DNA from: Zingiber officinale
Taxonomy: Eukaryota > Streptophyta > Magnoliopsida > Zingiberales > Zingiberaceae
Length of the DNA: 64,000 nt
Direction of reading: 5' to 3'
NCBI RefSeq assembly: GCF_018446385.1
Contig: NC_056004.1
Location: 33,486,492 to 33,550,491 of the forward strand
Shown here: positions 25,714 through 37,762 of the stretch, one piece after another
Position numbering within the stretch: position 1 is the stretch's first letter
Layout of the letters: each line of letters begins with the position of its first letter
The notes under the pieces: generated by a model
Seen by the model: only the letters and a program-made list of their open reading frames with translations
Told to the model about the DNA's origin: nothing
Database searches by the model: none
Program-made: the position numbers and the translations under genes

Positions 25714-27512
25714 TGTTAGTGAGAGCCCTAGAGCCAATCATGTGATGATTGTTGTATGGACTCGATGTATCATATTCCTATAAAGGCATTTCTTTATGTT
25801 TATTATACTTACTTGAATTGGTGTCAAATAACTGAGTATAAAAGCGTCCTTGAGTAGAAGGTTCTTATCTATATCAATCGATTGGTTGAATTGATAATGA
25901 GATGATATAGAGAATACTACTCTTAATCATTCCTAGTCAAGTATTAACATTCAGGGACAATGTTAATACGATGAGACTAGCATGTAGGTCAACTCGATGA
26001 CTCGATCTCACAAGTCATGGATATTAGATATCAAGTTAACACATGGGTATGCATTGGAGAATGTATATTGAATGGCCCGCCATGAGAAAGTATCATGGAT
26101 CGTTATATGAGTGTCATATACTTTCTCATGTGACTATTAGTATGACTATCAGTCCTTGGACCTGAAGTCACCATGGTTCTCTACATAAGGAGTTGCATAC
26201 TTTGGCTTCGTCAAATATCACCTGTAAATGGGTGGACTATAAAGGTGAATACTGGGTATGTAACAAATTATACGGAGGGATGTGAGTGATGTAGATGGGA
26301 TCTATCCCTCCTATATAACGGGAGTGACATCATGATTCTTGATAGAGTGAGACCACTAAGTGCATGGTCATGCCCAAATAGGTCAATATGAGATATTGAG
26401 ATCATTTGATTAGAGTGAGTCTACTTGGAGTTCAAGACATAAATTGATTAGAGGATGACATGGTCTATGTCTCAATTGATCAATTTAGATGTCAAAGATA
26501 GAAGGACATTGTCACATATTGTGAGAGTCACAATTAGTAGTCACAATGGTGATGTTGGATCTCAACATTCTTGTAACTTGGGTAGTAATGATGTGTTGCT
26601 AGATACCGCTCATTACTTATGTTTCTAAATGGGTTTAGGAGCATTGCCAACGTTACAAGAACCTATAGGGTCACACACAAAGGGCAGTTAGATAGAGATT
26701 AGGTTCATATGATGGACCAAGAGGATTAGGTTCATGTGATGAACCAAATTGGATTAAGAGTAATCCAAATTAGACTAATTGAGTTGGACTCAATTTGATT
26801 CATGTGTCGAATGAGTCTAGTTTAGACTATGATTCATTGAGTCAATTTAAACCAATGAATAGAGATTAATTAAATTAAATTGATTTGAATCAAAGGTTAG
26901 ATTTGATCAACCATGGGAGATAAGAGGTCAAGTTTGACTTGACTTGAGAGGGAAGATGAAGGGTCAAGTTTGACTTGACTAAATGCCACCTCATTGTGAC
27001 TTGGCATGGGTCGGCCAATGATGATGTTCCACATCATCAAGGCTATATCATTATGTGCCACCTCATAAGGAAGATCAAGAGTCATGACTCTTGGTATTAC
27101 ATGGAGGTTTAAAACACTCCATTAAGTGGTCGGCCACATTAATGTGAAGCAATTGTGTGCTCATTCAAGGCTTCTTCTTCCTCCTCTCTTCTTCTTCTCT
27201 CCTTCTCCTCCATTGCCGAGACCTCTCAAGGGTGCTAGCACACTCTAAGTGGTTCTCTTCACCTTTTTTCCGTGTGGATACGTGTAGAGGAGTGTACACT
27301 TGACACTCTACGAGATCCAGCAACCATTTGGACGGGCGGGATAAGCGAAGGGCATCGCTACAAGGGTAAAACCTTTTTCCATGTAGATCTAAGGTAGATC
27401 TAGTGTAGACAAACATGTATATGAATATTTTATTTATCTTCGCACGGATCCGTGACTAGCTTCGAGGTTTCCGCAATGTAAAAAGTGATTTTTACGGCTC
27501 GAAAGTCTAACA
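25714..27512 (+). repeat. Copia A3 3' LTR
   Basis: TGTTAGTGAGAGCC to GTCTAACA, 1799 bp. It shares the TGTTAGTGAG start with the shared LTR, distinct from the TGTTAGTTAG start of A2. The next bases, ATATC, would be the target duplication; the matching copy should lie left of the window. Confidence 0.85.
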
Positions 27513-29072
27513 ATATCCACCAAACCCCACTTTCTTACCCACCTCTTGGTGGCCGGCCAAGCCTAGCTTGGAGCCCAAGCTAGGGCCGGCCAAACCAAAC
27601 CAAGAAGGGAGCCAAGTTGTGTCTGGCCCTAGCTTGGAGCCCAAGCAAGGGTGGGTGGCCAGCCACATTGAAATCAAAAGGGAGTTTTAAATTTTGAAAT
27701 CTTTCATTTTATGGAAGTCATGGTTTTAAAAGAGAGTTTTAAAATTTTAAAATCTTTCTACGAAGGATTAAGAGAAAGATTTGATATCTTTCCTTATTTG
27801 CAGTTAAGAGAAAGATTTAAATTTTTGATAAAACATTCCTTTTTGTAACCATCCACATGTTTTAAAAGAGATATTTTAATTTATAAAATTTTCCTTTTAT
27901 AACCAACCATGAAGGGATTTAAAGAAAGAAATTTTTTAATTAAAATTTCTTATTGGAAACAAATAAGGAAGTTTTAATTTCATGTTTAAAACTTTCCTTG
28001 TTTGGATTTAAAGGGGTGGCCGGCCATGACAAGAAGAAAAGGATGTTTTAATTTTTTGTTTTAAAACTTTCCTTTTTAGTCATTGGCAAAGAATATAAGG
28101 AAGTTTTAATTATGTTTAAAACTTTCCTTATTTGCCAAGACCAAGGAATATAAAAGAAAGGGTAGAGGTGCCTCACCGAACAACACATCTTCTATTCCTC
28201 CTCTCTTATTCCTTGTGGATAGCCCTTCCTCTTCCCCTATTCTTCTTCTTTGTGGCCGGCGGCATCACCTTCTTGGAGAGATTTTGGTGGCCGGATTTTT
28301 CTTGGAGAAGAAGAAGAGAAAGGAGGCATTGTTTCCTAGCATCCCTTGGAGATTGGTTGGTGGCCGGAACTCATCATCCTTGAAGGTTATTGGTGGCCGA
28401 AACTTGGAAGCAAGAAGAGAAGGCTTGGGTGGATTTCATCTTGGAAGATCGTCGCCCACACAATGTCCAAGAGAAGGAGAGGAATACAATAGAAGATCAA
28501 AAGGTCTATAAGCTACGAAAGGTATAACTAGTTATAAGTTTCCGCATCATAACTAGTGCATCCTTTTTGTATAGATCTTGTAAAACTAAACACAAGAGGT
28601 TATCGGTTTTAATTATCATTTTTGTTATCGATATTCGTTTCAATTTCATGTTTCGATAATGTGTTTCTATTGAGGTCTCTGTAGTTAAACCTAGTTTACT
28701 GTGAGAAGTTTAAATATCTGATTTCTTCGAAAGGCTTTGTCTAGGCAATGGTGGATGATCTCATACCTAAGAACGCCTAGTACCTCGCCACGTTTGACCT
28801 AGAAGCCGATCCTTGAAATAGATATTTGATCAACTTTTGTAATATGATTTAACTTAGGAAAATCATATCGGTTGAACTTGAAGTAAGAATGTTAAGTTTC
28901 ATTCCCAATTCAAGTTTAACTTCTAAAGGGAAAATTTGGATTAATAATGTTAAGCATCGTTTGCAATCCAAATTTAACTTTAGTAGAACACATGGGTAGC
29001 TAGGATAGTTCTATGCTTGTATAAATTTGTGTACAGGGGAACTAGGACGATATTCCGAGTAGCAACCAACAC
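27513..29072 (+). repeat. Truncated LTR, same family as the solo LTR at 55730-58421
   Basis: Homologous to the reverse complement of 55730 to about 57510. It shares CACCTTCTTACCCA-type sequence, GGCCGGCC sites, CTAGCTTGG/CCAAGCTAG inverted repeats (27570-27595), the alternating TTTAAAACTTTCC blocks, and the terminal CGAGTAGCAACCAACA. The 5' part is missing exactly where copia A3 ends, so the copia tandem most simply interrupted this LTR and the other half lies outside the window. Small ORFs here (28132-28511) follow the repeat, not a gene. Confidence 0.65.
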
Positions 29073-30086
29073 ACTCTTACGACTCACTTGACGCTTCTTT
29101 GCAACCTTGACCTCTTCAAGCCTACTTCCTTTGGCTCTCGTCACTCAGATGCATTCAAGCTCGCGGCTCGTCCCCAATGTCATCCTTTGTGGATGCCTTA
29201 ATGTCGCTTCCCTCAACCCTTGACCTTGTTGCCTTGTCCACGATCTCTCAGATAATCCATCCTTCACCGGACTCGAAGTCATCAACCTGAGTCATATGTG
29301 TATCCTGTAAACCTACACAACTCAAATACACATATCAAATACAAGGGTGAACCTAACTAAAACCCTTTGCCCAAACACCAAAACACATGGTCGCACAGAC
29401 CATTGGAACTGGTCCAACGTAAGTAGTTCAGTTGACTAATCCAATTTTGGTAAATGGCAGAGATCGAATTGAATTGACGCATAATTGGCAGATTCAGGTT
29501 TGGTCGACCGATCAGCTAGATCATTCGACCGATTAGCGTGATTTATGGGATTGGATGGATCAGAACAAGGCAAACAAGGAAGGGCGTAAACTTCAGTCAA
29601 TTGATAAGAGGTTCAGTTGACTGATAGGTTTAGTCGACCCAACGATTTTTAAGTCGACTGAACGATGTCTATAAAAGAAGGCCTCGGGGTTCAAGTTGAG
29701 ATAAGAATTCTTCATTCTGCTTCATTTTTTTTTGTAACTCTACTACGTGTGCAAGTTCCTACTGCTACGACTTCGGAAGGCTCACCGACAACCAAGATTC
29801 ATCTTCATTTCTATTTTGTCAGTATCTTTATTTTTCTTGCACATTGTATTTATACTTGTATTATTTCATCATTTAGTGGATTTTCCCAATGAAAGTGATC
29901 AAAGATCATGGGCCTTAAAGTAGGAGTCAGTTGGGCACCGAACCAAGTAAAAAAGGAGACTTGTCTTTTGTCTTTATTTGTTTTTATTTCCGCTACTTAA
30001 CTCTTTTTATTTTTATTATTATGAAAAGACAAGATTTTGAACGAATGAGATTCACACCTCCCTCTCTCGTCTTTATCGATCCAACA
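29073..30086 (+). repeat. Degenerate LTR retrotransposon remnant
   Basis: No intact frame. It contains GTCGACCGATCAG, GTTGACTGAT and AAGTCGACTGA motifs, a TATAAAAG at 29670-29677, and an end CATCGATCCAACA-like (30074-30086) of the kind that closes some plant copia LTRs. The start is not visible, and 29073-29400 may belong to a different fragment. Confidence 0.4.
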
Positions 30087-30240
30087 AGGATGACCGATAT
30101 TGCACTGAAATATTAATTCCATGACTAAATTAGAGATCGAAATAATATTCGGTTACTAATTATAATATTTGATTGTTAATTAGTGACTAAATATTAATTC
30201 CATTGCTAATTTAGCTTTTTTTAGTGTACATTTAATTGTT
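30087..30240 (+). repeat. CACTA-like subterminal repeat remnant
   Basis: Repeats of the form GACTAAATATTAATTCC and ATTCGGTTACTAATT, ending GCTTTTTTAGTGTA, resemble the repeats in 33813-34277. Boundaries are approximate. Confidence 0.35.
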
Positions 30241-30482
30241 ATATAGATAATTGATCTATTTTTTCCTTTCTTTTTGCGCTAATTGGCTAACATATATAGT
30301 TTGATATTCATGTTGCTGTCTGACCATTCCCATATAAAAGGTCATTGTGCTAAGGTAAAATACTCCCTATAATTTACTTGTATGTATCTTATCGTAGAGT
30401 CGGCATTACTAAACTGCTTAAATTGAGTGATATCACTTTTTACTCTAATACATTGTTTTTGTTAAACATTAGCTTTAGCCCA
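30241..30482. other. AT-rich spacer
   Basis: Nothing recognised. Confidence 0.4.
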
Positions 30483-31364
30483 TGATACAGCAAATAATGT
30501 GGGTCCCTAAAGTCGGGTCAAAGTCAAGAAAGTCAGGTGGCATGGCGGTCAAAGTCCAAGAGGAATTGACACACGACATTGGCTCAATCATGTATATCTC
30601 GATCGAATGGTCTAGCCAATCGAGCACTAAGTCCCTCAGAGTCAACAAAGCCCTGAGCTGTATCAGTGGCATTCAAAGCTGAGTCAGGTAACTCCACCAA
30701 GTGCTCTAGCTAATCAAACCAGAGGTCCAATCAGACATGCTGGACACATGACCCGACTAGACCAAACTCTTTACATAAGTATAAGGGCTAAGCGTACGCT
30801 AAGTCCTTAGGTGTGACATCCATCCTTTATCGGACTACAAAGAGGATTCGGTCAGCCAGTTAGCCTATCCATTAAGCAAATAGGTGGTCCACATACTCAA
30901 CGACTTAATATTCCTTCTTGGCATTTTGTGTAATGACTGTCAGGGCGTCAAAGGAATATTCCTTGTGTTGTCTGTGTGAGGAAGCTTCTACACTACAAAA
31001 TACAGAAATGGTGAGTCCATTTTTGAAAAGTTATCATAGAGACAGAAGAGTTGGTCCTTTTTGGGAAATACATCAAGATTCATACAGAGAGTAAAAGTAA
31101 CACTCTAAAAGCGGGTCTCCATCTAGAGGCACAGATATGTTACATTACGCGAACTCAACCTAAGGCACTCATATTCCACTTTTTTCACTTCCATTATTCA
31201 TTGTATTTCTCTCAAACACCTATTTGACTTGAGCGTCAAAGTGCATGTGCCGAGGACCCCTCCCTGATCCAGTTGCTGATGTTTTTTCCTCTACTTTTTA
31301 TTTTTGATACGCAAGATCACACGACATTTTTGATTTTCACCGTGGAGTCTTTTCACAGTCAACA
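30483..31364 (+). repeat. Candidate solo LTR or LTR remnant
   Basis: Less AT-rich than its surroundings. It ends ...GTCAACA followed by TCAGAGCCAC, part of a primer-binding site. The phrase TTGACTTGAGCGTCAAAGTG near 31220 is typical of the 3' part of plant LTRs. No target duplication was found, so both ends are tentative. Confidence 0.35.
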
Positions 31365-33189
31365 TCAGAGCCACATACCCAGTGTTTCATCTCCTCTGAT
31401 TTTAAACAAGATAAACCCACAATAAATGCAAATATAATCCTCAAAAGACTTAAAATTCCTAGGGCTTTGCTCCTTAATTTGGCTTAGTTTGAAGTTTCCA
31501 CTGTATTGGAGTAAAAACACTACAGTCATTTTGTTCTTATCGGTGTGGGTTCTAGGTTTGAGATTCGTGTAATCTGTACTATTTATGGTTATGTGGCACG
31601 AGCTAGGAGGAATAAAATCTGGTTGTCCAAAGACATGATTTAGTAACCCTAGATAATATGTTGCTCTAACTTTGGCATTGTACTAAAAAAATTCATAGCA
31701 CTAATTAGTCATCACAAACTGCATGATCTTGATTGATTAGTTTAACTTTGGCAACCGTGATATCTGTTGGACATAAACTAATGAGAAAGTACTGCGCAGC
31801 TCCTTATTAATTAACTATTAAAATTCTCAACTTTTAAGAGAAATAATGATCCACAGTTCTTTTTGGATTAAGTTCGAGAAGGGCTTGAATCTTGTCTCGG
31901 GGCAATGGTAAAATATAGGACGAGCTCCATGTAGTGAGAATTTAAATCTCAAGTAGGATATATCATATGTCCGTGATGTTTGAATTACTCGTGATGTTGG
32001 ACTATTCGTCAAAATTTATCTGTGTTTTTAGATTAATTTACCTTCATGGTCAGTAGAAAAAAATCTGTGAAACTAGTCTAGTGGCCTCTAGGATTAATAA
32101 GTTCAAAGAGCTAAATACCCCGATTAAAAAAATATATTTGAATCTTTGAGTATTAGGGTTAAATGTGGTGCTTCTGTTAAAAGAAGAATGAGAAGTTTCA
32201 ATATAATCAATTTGTTGCAGCCAAAAGGTTGACGCAGACCAATGCAATATAGAATAACTGAAATTCTGTGATGAACAATGGAATTCTCATCATCAATAAC
32301 AGAAATTAAAATTGCACTGGCAAACTAATATCATAGGAACTAATTCACTTACTGAGAGCTTAGAAAAACATCTTAATTACCAATAATTTTAAGTTCAAAA
32401 ATAAAATTTCTGTTGCATATGATCATGTTGAGTATATGCTGTTTTTCCAAAATAACAAAGTGATGACTTGAAGCTTAACTTGTAAAGTTTCTGAAACAGC
32501 AAGAATAGAGTTAATAAGGATTAATCTGATTAATGCTGTAAAAAATCTTTCACTTCTGGTATGAATGCAGTTCTTTCACTTTGATCCCTCAATTTGTTAT
32601 CGAGATTTTGAAGAGAGCTATGACCCTTTGTGCTAAGGCTTATGTGTATAGCACATCTTGTCAACAAGTGTCTCCTTTATGTTATGAAAGAATATTCAGC
32701 ATGTAGATTGAAATAATTGAGACTTTATAGATTTTAGTACCATTTCCTTGATCTAGGGTTAGAACTAGACTAATGGCAGACAATAGTCAGAGTTACTTAA
32801 CTATTGTTCTTGCTCATCATAATGTGCACACTGCACTATCTATGTTTTCCCCTTCATTCGATGTAATGAGTTCTCTATTGTCTATGATCACATGGTCCTT
32901 TATTTGTACTTTTTATTAATATAAGTCCTTATCTCAGTATCCAAAGTACAAAATCAACCGAGACTATCATATTTGGCATATGAATTACTAAATAATAAGA
33001 TGATCAACATACTGTGCACTGAATTTGTTAGGAAATAATAGAAGAGCAACATCTCTCTTGTAGCTTGAAGAAAACATAGAAAGTTTTGCAATATATTTTC
33101 ATACTGAAGTTGCAAAGAGAATATGTTAAGCTGCCTCACATGAATTGTTGTGTCTATATTTCGTTTTAATCACATGAATTGTTGTGTCT
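31365..33189. other. AT-rich intergenic stretch
   Basis: No convincing gene on either strand: all ORFs are under 70 codons and unlike known proteins. A 21-bp direct repeat (CACATGAATTGTTGTGTCTA...) occurs at about 33137 and 33172. Confidence 0.5.
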
Positions 33190-33785
33190 ATGTACTTCAT
33201 GCAGGAGCAATCCAAATTTTAAAGAGTCATAATTTTTTATTCGGTATTTGGAATCAAGTTCTATTGACGATCACACGTGTAAAATTTCAAAATCTATATT
33301 TGTTACGGAGGAACCCATAACGACTAAATTTCAGACCCAAATTCCACCATTTAGGCTCTCAACCGAGCCTTTGAAGATTTTATTACTATTGTTTTAGTAA
33401 TTTTTATTTTTATAGTATTTAGGATAATTTTGATATTTCTGATATTTATGAGTCCTAGTTTATCTATTTCGATTTCTTCCAAGAGATTTCCTTTTTTGGA
33501 AAGATCCTTGTTATTTTTTTACAAGATTGAAATTAAAGTTCATATATTAGGATTTCTTCCCTTTCTTAGTTATAGGGTCTAGAGTTCATATAAACACATA
33601 AATAACTTTATAAGAATTAATCCTTTTTTCATCAACAAAGTTTTCTTTTCTAGTAAATTTGATGAATTTTCCTTATTTTTTAGCCTTCTCTTTTTTTAAG
33701 TTCTACGATCTCCTCTGTCTTTAGTTCGCGGGATAATCGCTATCCTGTCGAGTGTCAGTATTGCTAGGGTTTCATGCAACATTGA
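33190..33785 (+). repeat. Possible LTR remnant
   Basis: AT-rich sequence with AAACACATAAATAAC-like leader style and TTCGCGGGATAATCGCTATC near 33725. Its composition and order resemble an LTR 3' half, but no partner or duplication is present. Confidence 0.25.
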
Positions 33786-33812
33786 TATGTAAATTGAGAT
33801 ATACATAGTTGA

Positions 33813-34277
33813 TACAAGAAAATGTAAAATTAACGACCGATTTAACAACCAAAATAAAATTCGGCTGTTAAATAGTGATCGAATAAAATTTTCAATTGCA
33901 AATTAACGACCGAATTAATATCGATCGCTAATGTTAGTGACCCAATAAAATATCGGTCGCTAACTTTTTTGTCGTTATTTTTAATGTTTGATTTTGATTC
34001 AGTTGCTAAAATTAACAACTAAATATAAAATATCAATTGCTAAAATTAGAGATCAAATTAAAAATTGATCGCTAAATTAGCAAATGATAAATTATATTCG
34101 ATCGCTAAATTAGCAACCAATAAATTATATTTGGTAGTCAATTTTAGTGACGGAATCAAAATTGGTCATTAGAAATAACAATGAAAAAATTAGCAACCGA
34201 TCATTTCTATCGTTAATCCATTGCTAAATGTATTTAGCAACCAATTAACGTCTCAATAATGATCACTTTTTCTTGTA
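33813..34277. mobile_element. Small CACTA-like MITE, degenerate
   Basis: Left end TACAAGAAAATG and right end CACTTTTTCTTGTA form imperfect inverted termini close to the CACTA consensus CACTACAAGAAAA. The roughly 465-bp interior consists of many short inverted and direct repeats of the form GATCGCTAA, AACGACCGA and TAAAATTCGG. It has no coding capacity. The terminal CAC trinucleotides are lost on both sides. Confidence 0.5.
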
Positions 34278-34588
34278 CATGACTATTCATCAGATTTTTT
34301 ATTACTTGTATAATGAGAATAGTGGTTTTCTTATATAACATCCAGAACCTACTTTTTGTATTTTATAACCGAACTTTTTCTTGTACGTGAGTATTGATCA
34401 GATTTTTTATTACTTGTATACTGAGAATAGTAATTTTCTTATATAACATCCAGAACCTACTTTTTCTATTTTATAACCTAACCTTTTCTTGTACGTGAGT
34501 ATTGATCAAATTTTTTATTACTTCTATACTGAGAATAGTAGTTTTCTTATATAACATCAAGAACTTACTTTTTCTATTTTATAACCCG
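34266..34588 (+). repeat. 108-bp tandem repeat, three copies
   Basis: Units start at 34266, 34374 and 34483 with CTTTT(T)CTTGTAC and contain ATATAACATCCAGAACCTAC. The first unit begins inside the right end of the CACTA-like MITE. Confidence 0.85.
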
Positions 34589-35079
34589 TCTCTAATAATA
34601 TGTTTCAGTTTATTGAGTTATATGAAGCTTTAAGTAACTGTACCACATTCTCTCATAAGTTGTAAAAAAAAATGCCTTTAGATGCTCACCTATATCAAAC
34701 TAGCCATAAGAAAGCTGACTAAAGTTCATAAAAAGAAAACAAGATTCACTATAGTACATACAATCCTTATTCTTACTAGAATAGCCAAAAGTGTGGCTGT
34801 TCTTTAAAACAAGTTGTTCCACTAATAGTTAAGTTGAGGAATGACCAACCGACACACCGAATAATGTTAGGATTCGGAGCACCAATATAATCTTCCTTTC
34901 GTGAGTAGTTCAAGAAAAAAGACCCTGACCATTTACATTCTGCTTTATACTCAAATAGTTGTAAAAAAATGCCAGAGCATTTGTTGATATATGCCATGTT
35001 GATGTGTTCCCTTCTAAGGGCATGGGAAGTAGGAGGTACATGTGTAAACCTATTCATGAATTTTAGCTTCTCCCTTGAG
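34589..35079 (+). other. Region upstream of the NF-YB gene
   Basis: Presumed promoter and 5' UTR. No clear TATA or CCAAT box that I would defend. The frame is open back to 34969, but this extension does not look like NF-YB protein. Confidence 0.35.
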
Positions 35080-35553
35080 ATGGAAGGCATGCCTGAAGGC
35101 CATGACTGCAATGCCCCAAATGCCACAAGTAGCTTTTCAGGAGATGCATGCATTAGTGAGCTGCAAGAACATCTACTGCCGATCGCTAATGTGGGGCGAA
35201 TCATGAAGAAAGTACTTCCGCCTAATGCCAAGATATCCAAGGAAGCAAAAGAAACCATGCAAGAATGTGCTTCCGAGTTCATTGGCTTCATCACTGGAGA
35301 GGCTGCGGACATATGCCACAAGGATGATCGCAAGAGCGTCAATGGAGATGACATTTGTAGTGCTATGAAGACACTTGGGCTAGACTATTATGGGAATGCC
35401 ATGAAGAGATACTTGATCAGGTACAAGGAACATGAGGAGAGGGCATCTACTTCCAAACTAAATAGAAACACTGTAATCGATATTGTTGATGAATTATCTA
35501 TCTCAAAGGCTGGTTCCTCTGGAAGGTGTCCAATGAATCATCCAAGAGGTTGA
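35080..35553 (+). CDS. NF-YB (CCAAT-binding, histone-fold) transcription factor subunit
   Basis: Single-exon gene for 157 residues. Known family role: NF-YB pairs with NF-YC through a histone fold, and the dimer with NF-YA binds CCAAT boxes in the nucleus. The histone fold spans about residues 32-118 and starts with LPIANVGRIMKKVLPPNAKI; QECASEFIGFITGEA and KSVNGDDICSAMKTLG are the other conserved blocks. The LEC1-type aspartate after AKIS is Lys, so it is a non-LEC1 member, closest in feel to the NF-YB4/5 group. The start at 35080 was chosen over the upstream in-frame ATG at 34969 because the extra 37 residues have no family resemblance. The short acidic C-tail is unconserved. It is an isolated gene in transposon-rich surroundings; expression is not shown by sequence. 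Confidence 0.85.
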   Translation: MEGMPEGHDCNAPNATSSFSGDACISELQEHLLPIANVGRIMKKVLPPNAKISKEAKETMQECASEFIGFITGEAADICHKDDRKSVNGDDICSAMKTLGLDYYGNAMKRYLIRYKEHEERASTSKLNRNTVIDIVDELSISKAGSSGRCPMNHPRG

Positions 35554-37559
35554 TAGTCCAATAGGTTGCAATGAATGGTAATGGAAATGATTTCCTGCTT
35601 CTTTTCCATGGCTTTTTTTTTAATGATAAAATCTCAGGTGATGAATGTTCATTTATCTAATTCATGGACCTGTCAACCTATGCAAAAAGTGATAACTAGA
35701 TAATCTCTGGACTTATATTAGTCGCACCCAAGAAAATATAGTAGAATATGATGCATGTTGATATTGTGCAGGTGTTTGAAACGTAATACATTACTGCACT
35801 TTTAAAAACATGAACAAATTAAACTGATATTATATGATTGATAAGATTTCAAAACAAGCTTAGACTTTTCTTAGAATAGACAACATTCTTTCTTAATTTG
35901 GAGCTTCAATATGAATTGATGAACACTTCTTTCATATTTCTAACCTTAAATTTGAGAGAGTCAGTTTGCTTCATTATACTGAGGACTAAAAAGAGGTGGA
36001 GCAAGAGGAATACATGCTCTCTAGATAAACTAGCTAGCGGTGGATCTAAAATCTCAAGATTAACCATTTTGGCTAAAGCAAACAAACAATTACAAAGACA
36101 AAAAAGATAATCATCATCAAAGCAAAGTTTTATATTATGGGCTTATAAACTTCTCTAATCGATCAAAATAAATGAGTCAGTAGAATCCACATAAAATTCA
36201 TCTTGATCGACAACAAATCAACCTTGTTGGATCATGCAGTTGATGTAAGCCATCTCAGCATCTATTGACATTTGAGGTGTCAAGTGTATATGTAAGTTTA
36301 TGATGCTATGGAAATCTATCAGGCAAAATCATATCTAGCTATGATGCTTGACTTATTTGTGAAAGTCGATATAAGGTAATAAATATATCATCTAGTATAA
36401 CTTGAATCATGTTATTAAATTTTAAAAATATCCTGATTAGATCTAATCAGGATGAAAAACCATCGTCCCAACATAAATAAGGCCTTGGTATCCTTCTTTT
36501 AACCTTGACTCAAAGTAGTTAATGAAGTTGTGGCTAGTTGAATCAACCTATCGTTAACTTAGGACCATATATAACATTTTAAAACATTCTCGTCTAGTAA
36601 AGAAAAGTTTGTACATAAGGTCACCAAAGTAACCAAGAGGGTGGTAAGGGTTTCCAACATTGGAGAGGATCACTCATATGTCTATTTGATTCTATGGATT
36701 TTTTTGATGAAGAGGCATGTCTTAAGCTTGATTTCCATTTCTAATCTATAAAAGATTAACAAATTCAGTTTAAGCATACACAAATTGTTAGAACTGAGCT
36801 GAACAATTAAAGTTTCTATTATTACAGTTTGTTTTCATTAAAACTTTATTTAAAGGCAATTTTCAATTATTTTTATGAATGTGCGTAGATTCATTTTTTT
36901 TAATTGTCATTTCAAAGCCAACCAAACCAAGACCAAACTAAAAATTTTAGTTTGGTTTCAAATCAAAGCAAAATAGTATCAATTTGGTCACAATTTTAGA
37001 TCTTTCCTATCAACTCAATAAATTAAAGTACCCTTATTATTAATTGTTCAATACTCTAAGGGAACTATGAAATGCATTCAATGAGAACCTATTCTCACAT
37101 CCAAGCGGCTAGCCAAGCTAAGGCTAGTGAAATGCTATGAAGCTTAATTCAATAGGATGTAGTTGTTACTTCTCTTGGGGTTATTACCACTAGGTTTATA
37201 TAACCTTCTACAATTTGCCTCGTCTTTGTGACAAGCTCTACTTTATGGATTAATTTCATAGTGAAGGAGATTATAGTCTCTAATTATGCGCTTTTTTTCT
37301 TTAGGGACTTGTTTCCTTATTTGTATGCAGTGAGTATAACAACTAACTTGGACAAAAATTTAGCTGTCAATTTGGCGATGGTTGTTTGCTATTTAGTCTT
37401 CAATAATGTTGGTAGGAGATTATTTGTCTTTCTTTTATTTGTTGCTCGTATGAATTTATCATTTAAAATAATCCAATCTAGGTCAAGTAGCATCAAAATA
37501 GACATGTAAAGGATTTCATTTTATCTTGTTCCCACTAATAACATCATTAGCATCTAGAT
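35554..37559. other. Intergenic, AT-rich
   Basis: Presumed 3' UTR near 35554-35700. No gene, LTR or TIR recognised. ORFs at 35898 and 37228 are short and unlike known proteins. Confidence 0.5.
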
Positions 37560-37562
37560 GGC

Positions 37563-37762
37563 CACTACAAGAAAAACTCTCATAGACATCGGTGGAACAA
37601 CAACAGTTTTAAGCAAAAACCGATGTCTTTGAGTATTTTACACCGATTTTTCCAAAAATCGGTGTCTATGAGCGCAGATTTTTCACTCATAGACATCGGT
37701 TTTTTAGCCGATGTCTATGAGCGCCTTTTTTTTGTTAATAGACACAGGTTTTAACAGCGGTT
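37563..37762 (+). repeat. CACTA left TIR and subterminal repeats
   Basis: TIR 37563-37593, then repeated CATAGACATCGG / CCGATGTCTATGAG motifs in both orientations to about 37760. Confidence 0.85.

Larger units (their letters stand above)
4723..27512 (+). mobile_element. Copia-A tandem: unit A1, shared LTR, unit A3, 3' LTR (with A2 nested)
   Basis: Two copia interiors in the same orientation are separated by one LTR rather than two. A1 interior is 4723-9368; the shared LTR is 9369-10394 plus 19523-20304, split by element A2; A3 interior is 20305-25713; the final LTR is 25714-27512. The final LTR reads straight through GAGGATTAGGTTCATGTG, the exact site where A2 splits the shared LTR, which confirms the reconstruction. 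A1 lacks its own 5' LTR here because the gypsy-like element occupies its leader; that LTR should lie left of the window. The family resembles Angela/BARE-type copia, judged by roughly 1.8-kb LTRs and the gag style; this lineage call is inference. Confidence 0.75.

Noticed and set aside
28132-28511. Two overlapping ORFs of 83 and 98 codons
   Set aside because: They lie in the truncated LTR and have no counterpart kept open in the related solo LTR.
34969-35079. Upstream in-frame ATG extending the NF-YB protein by 37 residues
   Set aside because: The added residues do not resemble NF-YB N-termini; the ATG at 35080 gives a normal-length protein.
34776-35354. 192-codon ORF on the minus strand opposite NF-YB
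   Set aside because: It is the antisense shadow of the conserved histone-fold coding sequence and matches no family.
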